Assembly: GCA_030431715.1 (NCBI GenBank)
Contig: JAUIIO010000001.1
Coordinates: forward strand, 248,001 to 312,000
DNA: 64,000 nucleotides
Direction: 5' to 3'
Source: a bacterium
GTDB lineage: Bacteria; Bdellovibrionota_C; UBA2361; RFPC01
Within the stretch, counting starts at the first letter, position 1. Every line of letters starts with the position of its first letter. This document shows positions 6,986 through 15,742 of the stretch, piece after piece. Position numbers and translations under genes: made by a program. The notes below the pieces were generated by a model. That model searched no databases. It was not told the DNA's origin and was given only the letters and a program-made list of their open reading frames with translations.

Positions 6986-7507
6986 ATGGATCTAAAAAGC
7001 TTTATTCGAGACATTCATGACTTTCCAGAACCTGGAATTATCTTTAGAGATATCACGCCACTTTTACTGAGTCCGGAAGCTTTTCGTTTTGCTACTGACT
7101 GTATGTCAGAACCATTCGTTCATTCAGGTATTGATTACGTCATAGGCGCAGAGTCTAGGGGCTTTATATTTGGAACTGTGATCGCACAAAAACTCAACGC
7201 GGGCTTTATACCGGTTCGTAAACCTTCAAAGCTGCCAGCTGAGACCTATTCTGTTGATTACGACCTTGAGTATGGCTCTAACACGTTAGAGATCCACAAA
7301 GACGCAATTGAGCCCGGTAAGCGGGTATTGCTTGTTGATGATCTTATCGCCACTGGTGGAACTCTCGCTGCCTGCTGTCAGATGGTGAATGAGCTGGGAG
7401 GTGAACTTGCCGGAATTTCTGTACTCATTGAGTTAAAGTTTCTTGATGGATTCAGTAAGCTCCCAAGTGTTCAGGGGGTTCCTACATATTCAGTTCTCCA
7501 GTATTAG
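6986..7507 (+). CDS. apt: Adenine phosphoribosyltransferase
   Basis: 173 residues from ATG 6986 (MDLKSFIRDIHDFP, a typical Apt beginning). ATG 6965 in frame would add seven residues not seen in the family. Salvages adenine with PRPP to AMP in the cytosol. Conserved blocks are GIIFRDITPL, GAESRGFIFG, the flexible-loop region RKPSKLPAET and the PRPP-binding loop VLLVDDLIATGGT. Length and motifs are complete. The PRPP supplier prs is elsewhere in the window (38.8 kb). Confidence 0.96.
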   Translation: MDLKSFIRDIHDFPEPGIIFRDITPLLLSPEAFRFATDCMSEPFVHSGIDYVIGAESRGFIFGTVIAQKLNAGFIPVRKPSKLPAETYSVDYDLEYGSNTLEIHKDAIEPGKRVLLVDDLIATGGTLAACCQMVNELGGELAGISVLIELKFLDGFSKLPSVQGVPTYSVLQY

Positions 7508-7665
7508 TTCCTATAAACACCTCCAGTCTACGCCTCAGCCCCAGTCTTGGCCTTGGTCCCAGCCCCACCTAAAGCCGACAAATAGAATATGGTGGCAAAT
7601 TGACTTCCCGGCTAACTGGTGCGTAAATATGTCCAGAAAGGATTTTGTAGAGAGCAGGTGATGCT

Positions 7666-8283
7666 ATGAGAAAGAATTTATTTAGAGGCGTGCTACTTGG
7701 GCTTGGTGTAGCTTCTATGCTTGCCACTTTTCCTCACACGGCCGCGGCTGACGCCAATTCTGAAGAAATGACCAGTCAGGTAAAAGAAAGTGAACAGCAT
7801 ACGCGCAGAGTCTCAGACACAGAAAAAGTTGAGGTTGGCTGGGTTGAGCGGATCGATATCTATCCTGAGAAGTTACGATTTGATGCTAAGCTAACTCCAG
7901 GTTCAGAAGGAAACGTTTTACACGCTAAGAATATTAAAAAGTTTAAGAAGGGAAAAAAGACCTTTGTTCGCTTTAAGGTCGACGATAAGAAAGGAAAGTC
8001 GATTCAACTCGAAAGAGAAGTTGTCGACACCACTCGATTTCGTACCACAAGTGGTAAGCTTGAGGAGCGCTATCAGGTCATGCTTGATTTCTGTATCGCC
8101 TCAAAGTTTTTTCATCTTGAATTTTCTCTTGCCGATAGAAGTAACTTTGAACACGAAGTGCGTATTGGAAGAGATGCGCTTGCCGGACATTTTCTTATAA
8201 ATCCTGGTAGGATTAGGACAACGCGCCCGCAGTGTAAGCGAGCAAAAGTCAAAAAGAAAGATAGCGTTTCAGAGGAATCTTAA
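7666..8283 (+). CDS. Retropepsin-like (RimK/LysX-associated) protein with degenerate active site
   Basis: 205 residues with a signal peptide (about 1-27, ending TAAA). From residue 56 (VEVGWVERIDI) it follows the family annotated as putative ATP-dependent zinc protease / RimK-LysX family (PF05618), a retropepsin-like fold. Where active members have Asp-Thr-Gly-Ala, this protein has Thr-Pro-Gly-Ser (AKLTPGSEGNVLHA, 74-87), so the catalytic Asp is gone. A basic C-terminal tail follows. It is 8 bp upstream of an intact paralogue (8292-8852). It may be a pseudoprotease acting as partner or binder; this is inference. Confidence 0.75.
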   Translation: MRKNLFRGVLLGLGVASMLATFPHTAAADANSEEMTSQVKESEQHTRRVSDTEKVEVGWVERIDIYPEKLRFDAKLTPGSEGNVLHAKNIKKFKKGKKTFVRFKVDDKKGKSIQLEREVVDTTRFRTTSGKLEERYQVMLDFCIASKFFHLEFSLADRSNFEHEVRIGRDALAGHFLINPGRIRTTRPQCKRAKVKKKDSVSEES

Positions 8284-8291
8284 GGGCAGAT

Positions 8292-8852
8292 ATGCATCAC
8301 TGTTTTTTCTCCGGGCGTATTCCACTTAGTGGTTTAAAGAAGCTGCTGCTGGTGGTCTTCCTCCTTGATTTTTGTGGTTGTAGTGTTCTTTCGGCTGATA
8401 ATTCACCAGAAATCTTAACAGTTGGTTGGTTAGAGCAGATTATGGTCTCTCCTCCCGGTATTATTCTGCATGCAAAGCTTGATACTGGGGCAGATAATTG
8501 CTCGGTTCACGCAGATAACATTACCTCCTTTACAGAAGAGGCGCCTGATGGCCGCACCAGAAAATTTGTTACCTTCACTGTTGAGAACAGGTACGGGGAG
8601 CGAAAGGCGCTAACCCGCGAGATTCTAAGAACGGCAAAGATTAAGACCAAAGATGGTGGCTTTCAGAGAAGGCCCGTTGTTAGGCTTGATATCTGTATTG
8701 CGAACTATTTTCAGAGCACAGAGTGTAATCTCGTTGATCGCTCGCACTTTGCCTATCCTGTACTTATCGGTCGAAATTATCTGGCGGGGAACTTGCTCGT
8801 ACACTCGGCCGATACGTATATGACTCGGCCTGGCTGTAATCTGGGCGAATAA
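8292..8852 (+). CDS. Retropepsin-like putative protease (RimK/LysX family, PF05618)
   Basis: 186 residues. The N-terminal hydrophobic segment (about 14-30, ending LLDFCGC) is a signal or weak lipobox; Cys28 or Cys30 might be lipidated. VGWLEQI and AKLDTGADNCSVHA (61-74) carry an intact Asp64-Thr-Gly-Ala, the single catalytic motif expected for a homodimeric retropepsin. Later blocks (RPVVRLDICIAN, LVDRSHFAYPVLIGRNYLAG) match the family. Homologues are found with ATP-grasp RimK-like ligases and 7TM proteins, none of which are adjacent here. It probably acts in the periplasm. It is cotranscribed with the degenerate paralogue 8 bp upstream. Confidence 0.8.
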   Translation: MHHCFFSGRIPLSGLKKLLLVVFLLDFCGCSVLSADNSPEILTVGWLEQIMVSPPGIILHAKLDTGADNCSVHADNITSFTEEAPDGRTRKFVTFTVENRYGERKALTREILRTAKIKTKDGGFQRRPVVRLDICIANYFQSTECNLVDRSHFAYPVLIGRNYLAGNLLVHSADTYMTRPGCNLGE

Positions 8853-8865
8853 GACTTTTAGTGCG

Positions 8866-11046
8866 CTAAGTTTTATTGCGTAGTAAGAGCGATGCGCCAG
8901 TGTGTTTTCGTGCTAGGCGAGTGGCGAAACTTTCTTCGTTTTGCTGGGGCTCCGTGTTTTCTGTTTCTATTCCAAGTATCATAAGTGTATCTGGACCAGC
9001 ATTCTCAAGGATAGTTTCTTCGATGTTGCGAGATTGAAGTATGAGCGAAGTGCCGTAGCCTTTTGTTTCGTCAGCTACCCGCTGTGATAGCCCACGACCA
9101 ATTCGAGCAAGTGAGCTTTCCGTTGCTGATTCAGGGATAATTCTAAGGAATGTTATGTTTTTAATACCAAAAGAGATTAACCTTCCTAGTACTCTAGCTC
9201 GCAGCTTGTCGTGTTCTCCTTTGCCACCAATCGGTACAAGTACCTTTGCCACACTATCAGGCTCCCAGCCTTGGGGAGTCTTTAAGAGTACAATATTGGT
9301 TTTACTTAGACTCTTAAAGAGCGTGTGATATCCCTCAAGAGCCAAACGAGTTTTTTCTCCTTGAAGTCCAATGAGAAGAGTTTCACAGCCGTGCGTTTTG
9401 GCAACTTCTGTAATTCCCCCGGAAACACTCTCATGGATGGACACAATGCCCTGAAGCTTTCGCTTTTCTTGCAATGAGCTAAGAGTTAGTGCGTTTGAGA
9501 TTACGTCACTGGCCTGCTTAATGTTTTCATTTAGTACGGAGCGTTCCTCAGATCGCTCGGCAATAGAGAGAAGAATAATCTTACTGTAACTTTCTGGGCC
9601 GATAGTCAGAGCAGTCTGTAAAAGAGCGTTCACATGTTCTGGATTTTTCATCGGAACAAGCACGGTCTGATAGTTTCCACGGTATGAAAAGAGCGTTGGG
9701 CTGTGAGCCGCTACAAATGCATCCAGAGTTTCAGCTCTTTTTGAAAGAAAGATGTAATAGAAAAGTGCTCCCACAAGGACCCAGCCAGTGAGTAAAACAG
9801 CGCCAGACTGTTCTACACTGAGCTGAAAGGCAGCAAGTGAAAGACAGAGCACGGCTCCTATAATTGGAACTACCCAACGGGCAGGAGAGCCTTCCTGACG
9901 TCTCGCAATAATAGATGCCAAAATATGAGTAAATGAAAAGCAAATAAGGAACGTTAAGCTCGCAGCAGAGCCGGCTGCTGTCGCGTCTGGGAGCGCTAGC
10001 AGAAGTATGAGCACAATCACAAAGTTTACAATGAGTGCTGTATCAGGGGTGCTAAATTTCTCGTGAAGACTCGATAAAATAGCAGGAAGAGTTCGGTCAT
10101 CAGCCATTACCTTTGCCATCTTTGCTGAGGCAATGAGGTTCGCTTGAAGTGCCGAAAGAGTAGCAGCTACCGCAGAGAGGGCAATAACCCAGTAGCCTGT
10201 TGTTCCAAGGAAATGTTTAAACGCATCAGCGATACAGGTATCAGCTCTTGAGCTACACCACTCTGCAGGAGAGGCTCCAGTGGGAATGCCTCCCATTACA
10301 GTTATGAGCAGTATGGGAATATAAATAATAAGTGCCATACCGAGTGAGGTATACATGGCACGAGGAACGATCTTTCGCGGCGAATCTATTTCACCAGCGG
10401 AGGAAGCGATGAGTTCAAATCCTTGTAGTGCGATAAAGGTGTAGCCCATCGCAGCGATTAGCCCTGAGAAACCACCTTCAAAAAAGGGAGCGAGGTGTGA
10501 GGTGGGTTCTTCAACGTTACCGCTAAGGATAAGTACAAATCCTACACCTATGAGTCCAAAAAAGAGGATGAGCTTAGAGATGTTTGAGATCTTTCCGCCA
10601 CTTTGGAGTTTTCTTGATGCGAGATAGGTATAAAATGCGCAGGCGAGGGCACTAAAGAGTATAGTTAACACTCTCATGGGAGCGAACTGTTCAAGGTTGG
10701 GTACAACCTGTCCGAGCATCGATAAAAAGTAAGCCGAAAATCCGAGAGCATAGAGCAGAGAGGCTACAATATGAGCTAACCAGAGCATCCAGCCTATTAC
10801 AAATGCGGCACGTACTGAGAGTATTCTTTTTGTATAAAGGTAGGTTCCGCCAGATTCTGGGAAGATGTCTGAGATGAAGGCGTAACTTCTGGCCGTGAGA
10901 AGCGCGAGCAGGCCGTTAAGGAGAAAAGCGATCATTGCCGCCGGTCCGGCAGTGCTGATAGCAACACCACCTAGAACAAAAATTCCTCCGCCGACAATGG
11001 CACCAATTCCGATGAGAGTTGCGCCGTAAAATCCCAGCTTTTCCAT
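8866..11046 (-). CDS. APC-superfamily amino-acid permease with C-terminal USP domains
   Basis: 726 residues. Residues 1-440 form a 12-helix APC transporter; GIGAIVGGGIFVLGG at about 13-27 is the TM1 substrate-binding signature. Residues about 455-600 and 600-720 look like two universal-stress-protein domains (TVLVPMKNPEHV and KVLVPIGGKGEHDK are the starting strands). Such APC-USP fusions are known in bacteria and archaea, where the soluble part may sense adenine nucleotides or stress. Substrate unknown. It converges with the retropepsin pair with only 13 bp between stops. Confidence 0.9.
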   Translation of the reverse strand: MEKLGFYGATLIGIGAIVGGGIFVLGGVAISTAGPAAMIAFLLNGLLALLTARSYAFISDIFPESGGTYLYTKRILSVRAAFVIGWMLWLAHIVASLLYALGFSAYFLSMLGQVVPNLEQFAPMRVLTILFSALACAFYTYLASRKLQSGGKISNISKLILFFGLIGVGFVLILSGNVEEPTSHLAPFFEGGFSGLIAAMGYTFIALQGFELIASSAGEIDSPRKIVPRAMYTSLGMALIIYIPILLITVMGGIPTGASPAEWCSSRADTCIADAFKHFLGTTGYWVIALSAVAATLSALQANLIASAKMAKVMADDRTLPAILSSLHEKFSTPDTALIVNFVIVLILLLALPDATAAGSAASLTFLICFSFTHILASIIARRQEGSPARWVVPIIGAVLCLSLAAFQLSVEQSGAVLLTGWVLVGALFYYIFLSKRAETLDAFVAAHSPTLFSYRGNYQTVLVPMKNPEHVNALLQTALTIGPESYSKIILLSIAERSEERSVLNENIKQASDVISNALTLSSLQEKRKLQGIVSIHESVSGGITEVAKTHGCETLLIGLQGEKTRLALEGYHTLFKSLSKTNIVLLKTPQGWEPDSVAKVLVPIGGKGEHDKLRARVLGRLISFGIKNITFLRIIPESATESSLARIGRGLSQRVADETKGYGTSLILQSRNIEETILENAGPDTLMILGIETENTEPQQNEESFATRLARKHTGASLLLRNKT

Positions 11047-11117
11047 AAACCGCTATAAACCTATGCAAACGGATACATATAAAGTGAACGTATTGGGATT
11101 ATACGTTATCCTAGTAA

Positions 11118-11549
11118 TTAGGAAAGAGTCAGGAGGTGCTCTGGTGTTTTTTGTGGGATAACCTTGAAGTCCAGATACGCTTGCACATCTTCTCTCTTAA
11201 ATGGCTTGTGGAGAAAAGGGAGATCTCCGAGCCTCTCTCTCAACAGCGTGGCATCTCTGTCCGGAGTACTACTCATCGCTATCACAGGCATCTCAGGAAA
11301 TACCCAAGTGAGCTCTCCTATGGTTCGGATTCCTACCTCTTCGTTATAGAGGTACTCTTGCATTTTTTCGCCGTACGTAAATGGTAAATGGAGATCGCAA
11401 AATATGATATCAAAGGATTCTTCTCGCAGGATAGAAAAGGCTTCTTCAACCGTTTCTGCGCTCCATACAGCACATCCTTCCTCAAGAAGATAGAGACTGA
11501 GCATTTCAGTCAGATCAGGGCAATCGTCTATTATGAGACAGTTCTTCAT
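11118..11549 (-). CDS. Single-domain response regulator (receiver)
   Basis: 143 residues from ATG 11549 (MKNCLIIDD), chosen because AGGAG lies 8 nt upstream; an upstream in-frame ATG at 11597 would add 16 atypical residues. Receiver fold: acidic pair IDD at the start, phospho-acceptor Asp in FDIIFCDLHLP, Ser in AMSSTP and Lys in FLHKPFKRED. No output domain, so it probably acts through protein contacts, like CheY or phosphorelay intermediates. Between beta-3 and beta-4 there is an unusually long loop (EKMQEYLYNEEVGIRT). No kinase is encoded nearby. Confidence 0.85.
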   Translation of the reverse strand: MKNCLIIDDCPDLTEMLSLYLLEEGCAVWSAETVEEAFSILREESFDIIFCDLHLPFTYGEKMQEYLYNEEVGIRTIGELTWVFPEMPVIAMSSTPDRDATLLRERLGDLPFLHKPFKREDVQAYLDFKVIPQKTPEHLLTLS

Positions 11550-11636
11550 TCCATGAATCTCCTGGCAAAATTCCATTTTTGCCTGTGTCGCAGACACACG
11601 CTGACCTCATAGTGTGACTCGGCACGTACTCACCGG

Positions 11637-12515
11637 TTACTTGAGGTTTTTTTGAAGGGTAGGACAGGCCATGAGCGACGTTCTGAGGTCATTTAAAACG
11701 GCATGAAGGATATCGTGGCCAACCCCGTCTTTTCGGTAAACAGAGGTCTTGTTTGATTCTGGAATGCTTTTAATGAGTCGCTCAAGGTTTATGATAGGGA
11801 CAACCCTGTCCGCTGTGCCGTGAGCTAAGATGATACAGGTGTTTGAGAGCGTCTTTAGACGGTCTTGGTTCGGGAAGGTATGCCTTATAAAGGGAGTGAG
11901 TAAGCTGTAGAAAAATGATTTATCAGCGGCAGCTTCAGGTAAGCTGCTAAATGTTGATAAGAGAATAAGCGCATCAGGGGCTATCTTTTGAGCAAGATAC
12001 GTTGCTGGGCCTCCTCCAAGAGAATTGCCCTGAATGACTTTGGGGCGAGCCTCAAAGTCAGGTATTGTTTTTTGTGCGTATTTTAGAAGTGTGTCGACGT
12101 CCTGATAGATGATCTTCTCACTAGGCTTACCAGTGCTTCTTCCGTAGCCACTGTATTCCACTGTAATGGAATCAAAGCAAAGTTCCTTAAAGAATCTCAT
12201 GCTCGCGTATGAGCTCTCTATACGTGAGCCATTCCCACCAAAAAGGAAGACAATGGGGATATTTTTCCTGTTTGTATCTGAACAGTTCGCCTCCATTGAC
12301 CATGTCTCAACTTGAGATCCTGCAGGAGTGGTTAAAAAGGTATATTTGATATCGTTCGGTCTGTGGGCTTTTGCTCCGGGGCCTTTATTAGCACCCGTGT
12401 CATCAGGAATCCAGCCCGGAAAAATTATTTTCTCTTGTTTCCAGATAGTCAGTACAGCTAGGCACACAAGGGCAATGCAGAGAGCAAGAACAAGGCGTAA
12501 CAGGGTAAAAAACAT
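11637..12515 (-). CDS. Membrane-anchored alpha/beta hydrolase
   Basis: 292 residues. One N-terminal membrane segment (about 3-22) is followed by an alpha/beta-hydrolase fold: oxyanion loop LFGGNGS, nucleophile elbow GNSLGG, acid in HGTADRVVP and His in GVGHD. A complete triad is visible. The arrangement resembles the BEM46/YqkD-like hydrolases of uncertain substrate. The protein is anchored in the inner membrane with the catalytic domain probably outside. Single gene, no clear partner. Confidence 0.85.
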   Translation of the reverse strand: MFFTLLRLVLALCIALVCLAVLTIWKQEKIIFPGWIPDDTGANKGPGAKAHRPNDIKYTFLTTPAGSQVETWSMEANCSDTNRKNIPIVFLFGGNGSRIESSYASMRFFKELCFDSITVEYSGYGRSTGKPSEKIIYQDVDTLLKYAQKTIPDFEARPKVIQGNSLGGGPATYLAQKIAPDALILLSTFSSLPEAAADKSFFYSLLTPFIRHTFPNQDRLKTLSNTCIILAHGTADRVVPIINLERLIKSIPESNKTSVYRKDGVGHDILHAVLNDLRTSLMACPTLQKNLK

Positions 12516-12597
12516 ATACCTTAAAGTATACCATTTTTACACGGATGACGCTCGTAGGCATATTGCTTAGAGGAAGCTGCGAGGCGATAAAGGTCTT

Positions 12598-13041
12598 TTA
12601 TCTGCTGACCATCTTCTGTGGGGAGACTTTTGGAACAACGGTTGGTACTCCTTTTGAGTAATGCGTGTATTCACTTACTCTTCCGTTACGATCGTAAATG
12701 ACAATCACTCGAAATTGTTCCCGTTGCATATGTTCTGCGGGCGTCGTTACAAACTCGGCAAGTCCAATCGTTACGATGTCAGCCACAGCATAGAGCGCTG
12801 CACGCCCGTAGTGATGCTCTGAGGGGCCAAAATAGATGTACTCTGCCTCATCTCCCTGCCACTTTCGGGTAAACGATATCGGTTTCCCGAGCGCTTCATC
12901 TACAGCTGCGCGGTGTTGGCCGATCTCGATGACTGACACGTCCGGAGCAGTGCTACCCTGACTTGCCATATACACGGAGCAGCCGCTTAGAAAGGGAAGG
13001 ACAAAAAGGAATGAAAGCTTAAATTTTAGTAGTCTGATCAT
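12598..13041 (-). CDS. Small lipoprotein of unknown function
   Basis: 147 residues. A signal peptide ends in the lipobox LSGC (about residues 18-21), so the mature protein begins at Cys21 and is probably outer-membrane attached. The middle (IEIGQHRAAVDEALGKP) resembles the BamE/SmpA-type motif in which a helix follows a G-x-x-R pattern, and a hydrophobic patch (YAVADIVTIGLAEFVTTP) follows. A relation to the BamE-like (SmpA/OmlA) fold is possible but not proven. Confidence 0.7.
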   Translation of the reverse strand: MIRLLKFKLSFLFVLPFLSGCSVYMASQGSTAPDVSVIEIGQHRAAVDEALGKPISFTRKWQGDEAEYIYFGPSEHHYGRAALYAVADIVTIGLAEFVTTPAEHMQREQFRVIVIYDRNGRVSEYTHYSKGVPTVVPKVSPQKMVSR

Positions 13042-13131
13042 AGGTTCTAGTGATGCAAGCGGTGTTCCAGAGTTTTATTGCCACCTTTGCAAGGAGGGAA
13101 CGGAACCTATCTATATGATATCAGAGAGCTT

Positions 13132-14025
13132 TTAATGTGACGTTTCAATCAGGGCTTGGATAGTGTCTCTCAGGAGCTCATCTCCACCGAATTCCATTCC
13201 GAGCGCCATGAGTTTGCCGGTTTGAATTTGATTTTTGGGACTGGGCTGTTCCCCTGAGATCTCACTCTGAGAACCTGAGAGCTCCTTGGCAATATGCGCA
13301 ACATCGTACTCAGAGATGTAGCGGTCATAGCAGTTATAGACTTGGCCAGAAACGTCTTTGGCGTTTAGGAGAAGTCGGATCGCACGTGCAACATCACTGG
13401 CGTGAACTTCTTTTCCGCCGCCTGAGCATGTTACAGGATTACCGGCTGCTACTTCTTTAATCAGATCGTACCATTTGCTTTTTTGCGGTTCAGAAGTTCT
13501 CACTCCGTACACGCCAGTTGGTCTAAGCGCGCAGAAGGGAAGAGATTCACCAAAGCCGTAGCTATGTATAAATTTTTCGACCGCAGCCTTATGTGCTCCG
13601 TAGTGACTTTTGGCCCAGAGTGGATGTGCCTCATCAAGTGGTCGATCGTCCATTATAAGATCGTGTACGGCGCAGGTGGATATATAAACGAGCTTTTGTA
13701 CGTTTTGCCGTTTTGCTTCCTCAAGGATCCGTATGCTTCCCATAAAGTTTGTCTCAAGGTACGCGCTTAACTCAACGTCATTGTTCTGAAATCGACCACC
13801 GGGGCGGTATACTGCGGAGTGAACGACCTGATCGGCTTTACTGATGAGCTCGCGAGTGCATGCGGGATCATTTAGTTCTCCTTCTACCCATTCAATTGAA
13901 TCAGGAAGTCCCTCCTTGTTACTAGAAGCTCTGCAAAGAGCACGGATGCTGTGACCTTCACGGGAGAGCTGCTTGACGAGATATCTTCCTATAAATCCTG
14001 TAGCGCCTGTAATAGCGATCTTCAT
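13132..14025 (-). CDS. NAD(P)-dependent epimerase/dehydratase (extended SDR)
   Basis: 297 residues. N-terminal Rossmann motif ITGATGFIGRYL (GxxGxxG), STCA before the catalytic block and YGAHK (YxxxK) as catalytic Tyr/Lys. Length and motifs match UDP-sugar-epimerase-like extended SDRs; substrate cannot be told. The C-terminal region is slightly short compared with GalE. It is divergent from the ferredoxin gene. Confidence 0.9.
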   Translation of the reverse strand: MKIAITGATGFIGRYLVKQLSREGHSIRALCRASSNKEGLPDSIEWVEGELNDPACTRELISKADQVVHSAVYRPGGRFQNNDVELSAYLETNFMGSIRILEEAKRQNVQKLVYISTCAVHDLIMDDRPLDEAHPLWAKSHYGAHKAAVEKFIHSYGFGESLPFCALRPTGVYGVRTSEPQKSKWYDLIKEVAAGNPVTCSGGGKEVHASDVARAIRLLLNAKDVSGQVYNCYDRYISEYDVAHIAKELSGSQSEISGEQPSPKNQIQTGKLMALGMEFGGDELLRDTIQALIETSH

Positions 14026-14164
14026 TTAGAGCCCCTGTTATAGATTGCATCGCTATTGTCACTGTCAGAAGAGAGAAGCGCAAGGGGCGGGCAATGATGA
14101 GTTGATCGCGGGCAGTAATTTTAATACGCTCACACTTACCACGTTAGAAAGAGGAGGTGCGAGT

Positions 14165-14512
14165 ATGCCAGTATTAACAGTTGACGGTAGAGAGGTTCAG
14201 GTTCCTGAAGGAAAACGGCTCGTAAATGCCCTTGTGGATGAAGCAGGAGTTGATCAGTTACACGCCTGTGGCGGAAAAGGTAAGTGTACAACCTGTAAGG
14301 TAAAGTTTGTAGAGGGTGAGCCTGAGAAGATGACTGCTGCTGAAAAGGAAGTTTTAGCAAAGAAAGAGCTCACCGGCGTAAGACTGAGCTGCCAGCTTCT
14401 CTGTGATAGCGATATGTCTGTTGAAATTATTAGCCGCCTAGAAGGAAGTGGCCGTGCTGATGCCGGTACGCGCCCTGCTGATGAGATTGTGCCTGAACCT
14501 GAGTGGGTTTAG
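14165..14512 (+). CDS. 2Fe-2S ferredoxin, adrenodoxin/plant type
   Basis: 115 residues from ATG 14165, preceded by AGGAGG about 8 nt upstream; the frame is open further upstream but that part is not ferredoxin-like. Cluster ligands are in HACGGKGKCTTCK (CX5CX2C) and the fourth Cys in VRLSCQLL. Electron carrier in the cytosol; partner unknown. The last 12 codons are repeated at 14706-14742 by a local duplication. Confidence 0.9.
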   Translation: MPVLTVDGREVQVPEGKRLVNALVDEAGVDQLHACGGKGKCTTCKVKFVEGEPEKMTAAEKEVLAKKELTGVRLSCQLLCDSDMSVEIISRLEGSGRADAGTRPADEIVPEPEWV

Positions 14513-14582
14513 CTAACATACCTGCACCTAGACCTTAACCTGCTCCAAAAAATTTTAGGTCTAGGTCTAGGTTAAGCTTGGG

Positions 14583-14626
14583 GATTGCCGCGTCGTTCGG
14601 CTGTCGCCTCAGCTCCTCGCAATGAC
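14583..14626 (-). repeat. REP-like dispersed repeat, half element
   Basis: On the minus strand this reads GTCATTGCGAGGAGCTGAGG, continuing to CGGCAATC, and matches the left half of the palindromic element at 47915-48064. A second, interrupted copy is at 14843-14918 within the duplicated junction. Confidence 0.75.
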
Positions 14627-14842
14627 ATTAAAGGCAGGAGTTAGATGAAGAGTAGTAGGCTTATTACTATTACTATCATTCCTGAGACGACGCCGTAGAT
14701 AGACATGCTGATGAGATCGTGCCTGAACCTGAGTGGGTTTAGCAAAAATACCTGCACCTTGACCTAGACCTTAACCTGCTCCAAAAAATTTTTGGTCTAG
14801 GTCTAGGTCTAGGTCTAGGTCTAGGTCTAGGTTAAGCTTGGG

Positions 14843-14918
14843 GATTGCCGCCATCCTTCGCTAAAAGCTACGGACAACAGGCCGTCGTTCGGCTGTCGCC
14901 TCAGCTCCTCGCAATGAC
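14843..14918 (-). repeat. REP-like dispersed repeat with internal insertion
   Basis: Same terminal sequence as 14583-14626 (ending CTCCTCGCAATGAC on the plus strand) but split by about 30 bp (14851-14881) that copy 1 lacks. Confidence 0.65.
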
Positions 14919-14932
14919 ATTAAAGGCAGGAG

Positions 14933-15742
14933 TTAGATAAAAAGTAATAGGCTTATTGCTATTACTATCATTCCTGAGACGACGCCGTAGATAGACATGT
15001 GGTGTTCACCGTATTTCTCTGCGGCTGGGAGCAGCTGATCGAGGGAGATAAATACCATTATTCCAGCAACGCTTCCAAAGAGAATTCCAAAAACAGTGTC
15101 AGTGAAGTGCTGGATGAGCAGGTAGTATCCTATAAGGGCTCCCACGGGCTCTGCCAATCCAGATAGAAAAGAGTAGAAGAATGCCTTTTTGCGGCTTCCA
15201 GTTGCGTAGTAGAGGGGCACAGAGACGGCGATGCCTTCTGGTATGTTGTGAATGGCGATTGCTATGGCGATAGAAAGACCGAGTGCAGGATCTTTTAACG
15301 CTGCAGTAAAGGTAGCAAGCCCCTCTGGAAAGTTGTGTACAGCAATAGCCAGAGCGGAAAGGGTGCCCATTCTCATGAGATAGCGTGAATCAGGTAGCGG
15401 TTTCTCCGGGGCGAGTTCTTCAAGCCGGTGCATTTCATGCGGATTTTCAAAGCTTGGGACAAAATAGTCGATGAGGGCAATAAGTGCCATGCCACCAAAA
15501 AAACTCAAAACGGTCACAATAGATCCCTGCCTCATTCCGAGGTCAGCGATTAGAGCTGTGCGTGCTTTTACAAAGATCTCAACAAACGAAACGTAGATCA
15601 TCACGCCAGCAGAAAATCCCAGTGCATAGGAGAGAAAAGACGTGTTCGTGCGTCTTCCGAGAAAAGCAATAAGGCTCCCGAGGCCAGTGGCTAGACCAGC
15701 AAAGAGGGTAAGTCCAAACGCTACAGCAACTTCAGAGGTCAT
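14933..15742 (-). CDS. zupT: ZIP-family divalent metal transporter (ZupT-like)
   Basis: 269 residues, about eight membrane helices. The paired metal-binding motifs HNFPEGLATF (TM4) and HNIPEGIAVS (TM5) plus SGLAEPVGA are diagnostic of the ZupT branch, which takes up zinc and other divalent metals into the cytoplasm. The start overlaps the stop of the upstream M23 gene (ATGA), so translation is coupled. The 3' end is duplicated downstream. A CorA/ZntB-like exporter is encoded 1.5 kb away on the other strand. Confidence 0.93.
   Translation of the reverse strand: MTSEVAVAFGLTLFAGLATGLGSLIAFLGRRTNTSFLSYALGFSAGVMIYVSFVEIFVKARTALIADLGMRQGSIVTVLSFFGGMALIALIDYFVPSFENPHEMHRLEELAPEKPLPDSRYLMRMGTLSALAIAVHNFPEGLATFTAALKDPALGLSIAIAIAIHNIPEGIAVSVPLYYATGSRKKAFFYSFLSGLAEPVGALIGYYLLIQHFTDTVFGILFGSVAGIMVFISLDQLLPAAEKYGEHHMSIYGVVSGMIVIAISLLLFI

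Larger units (their letters stand above)
14476..14999. repeat. Tandem duplication of the ferredoxin/ZIP gene junction
   Basis: Copy 1 (14476-14707) and copy 2 (14706-14999) each hold the last 12 codons of the ferredoxin gene, the intergenic hairpin region and the last 21 codons of the ZIP gene. Thus a relic ferredoxin tail sits at 14706-14742 and a relic ZIP tail at about 14636-14707. The intergenic hairpin arm GGTCTA is present twice in copy 1 (14558-14569) and six times in copy 2 (14794-14829). Copy 2 also carries an extra segment (about 14851-14881). Differences in the coding parts are nearly all synonymous. Confidence 0.85.

Noticed and set aside
14794..14829. Direct hexamer repeats as an origin or iteron
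   Set aside because: No DnaA boxes or replication gene; better explained by slippage in a hairpin arm of a duplicated junction.
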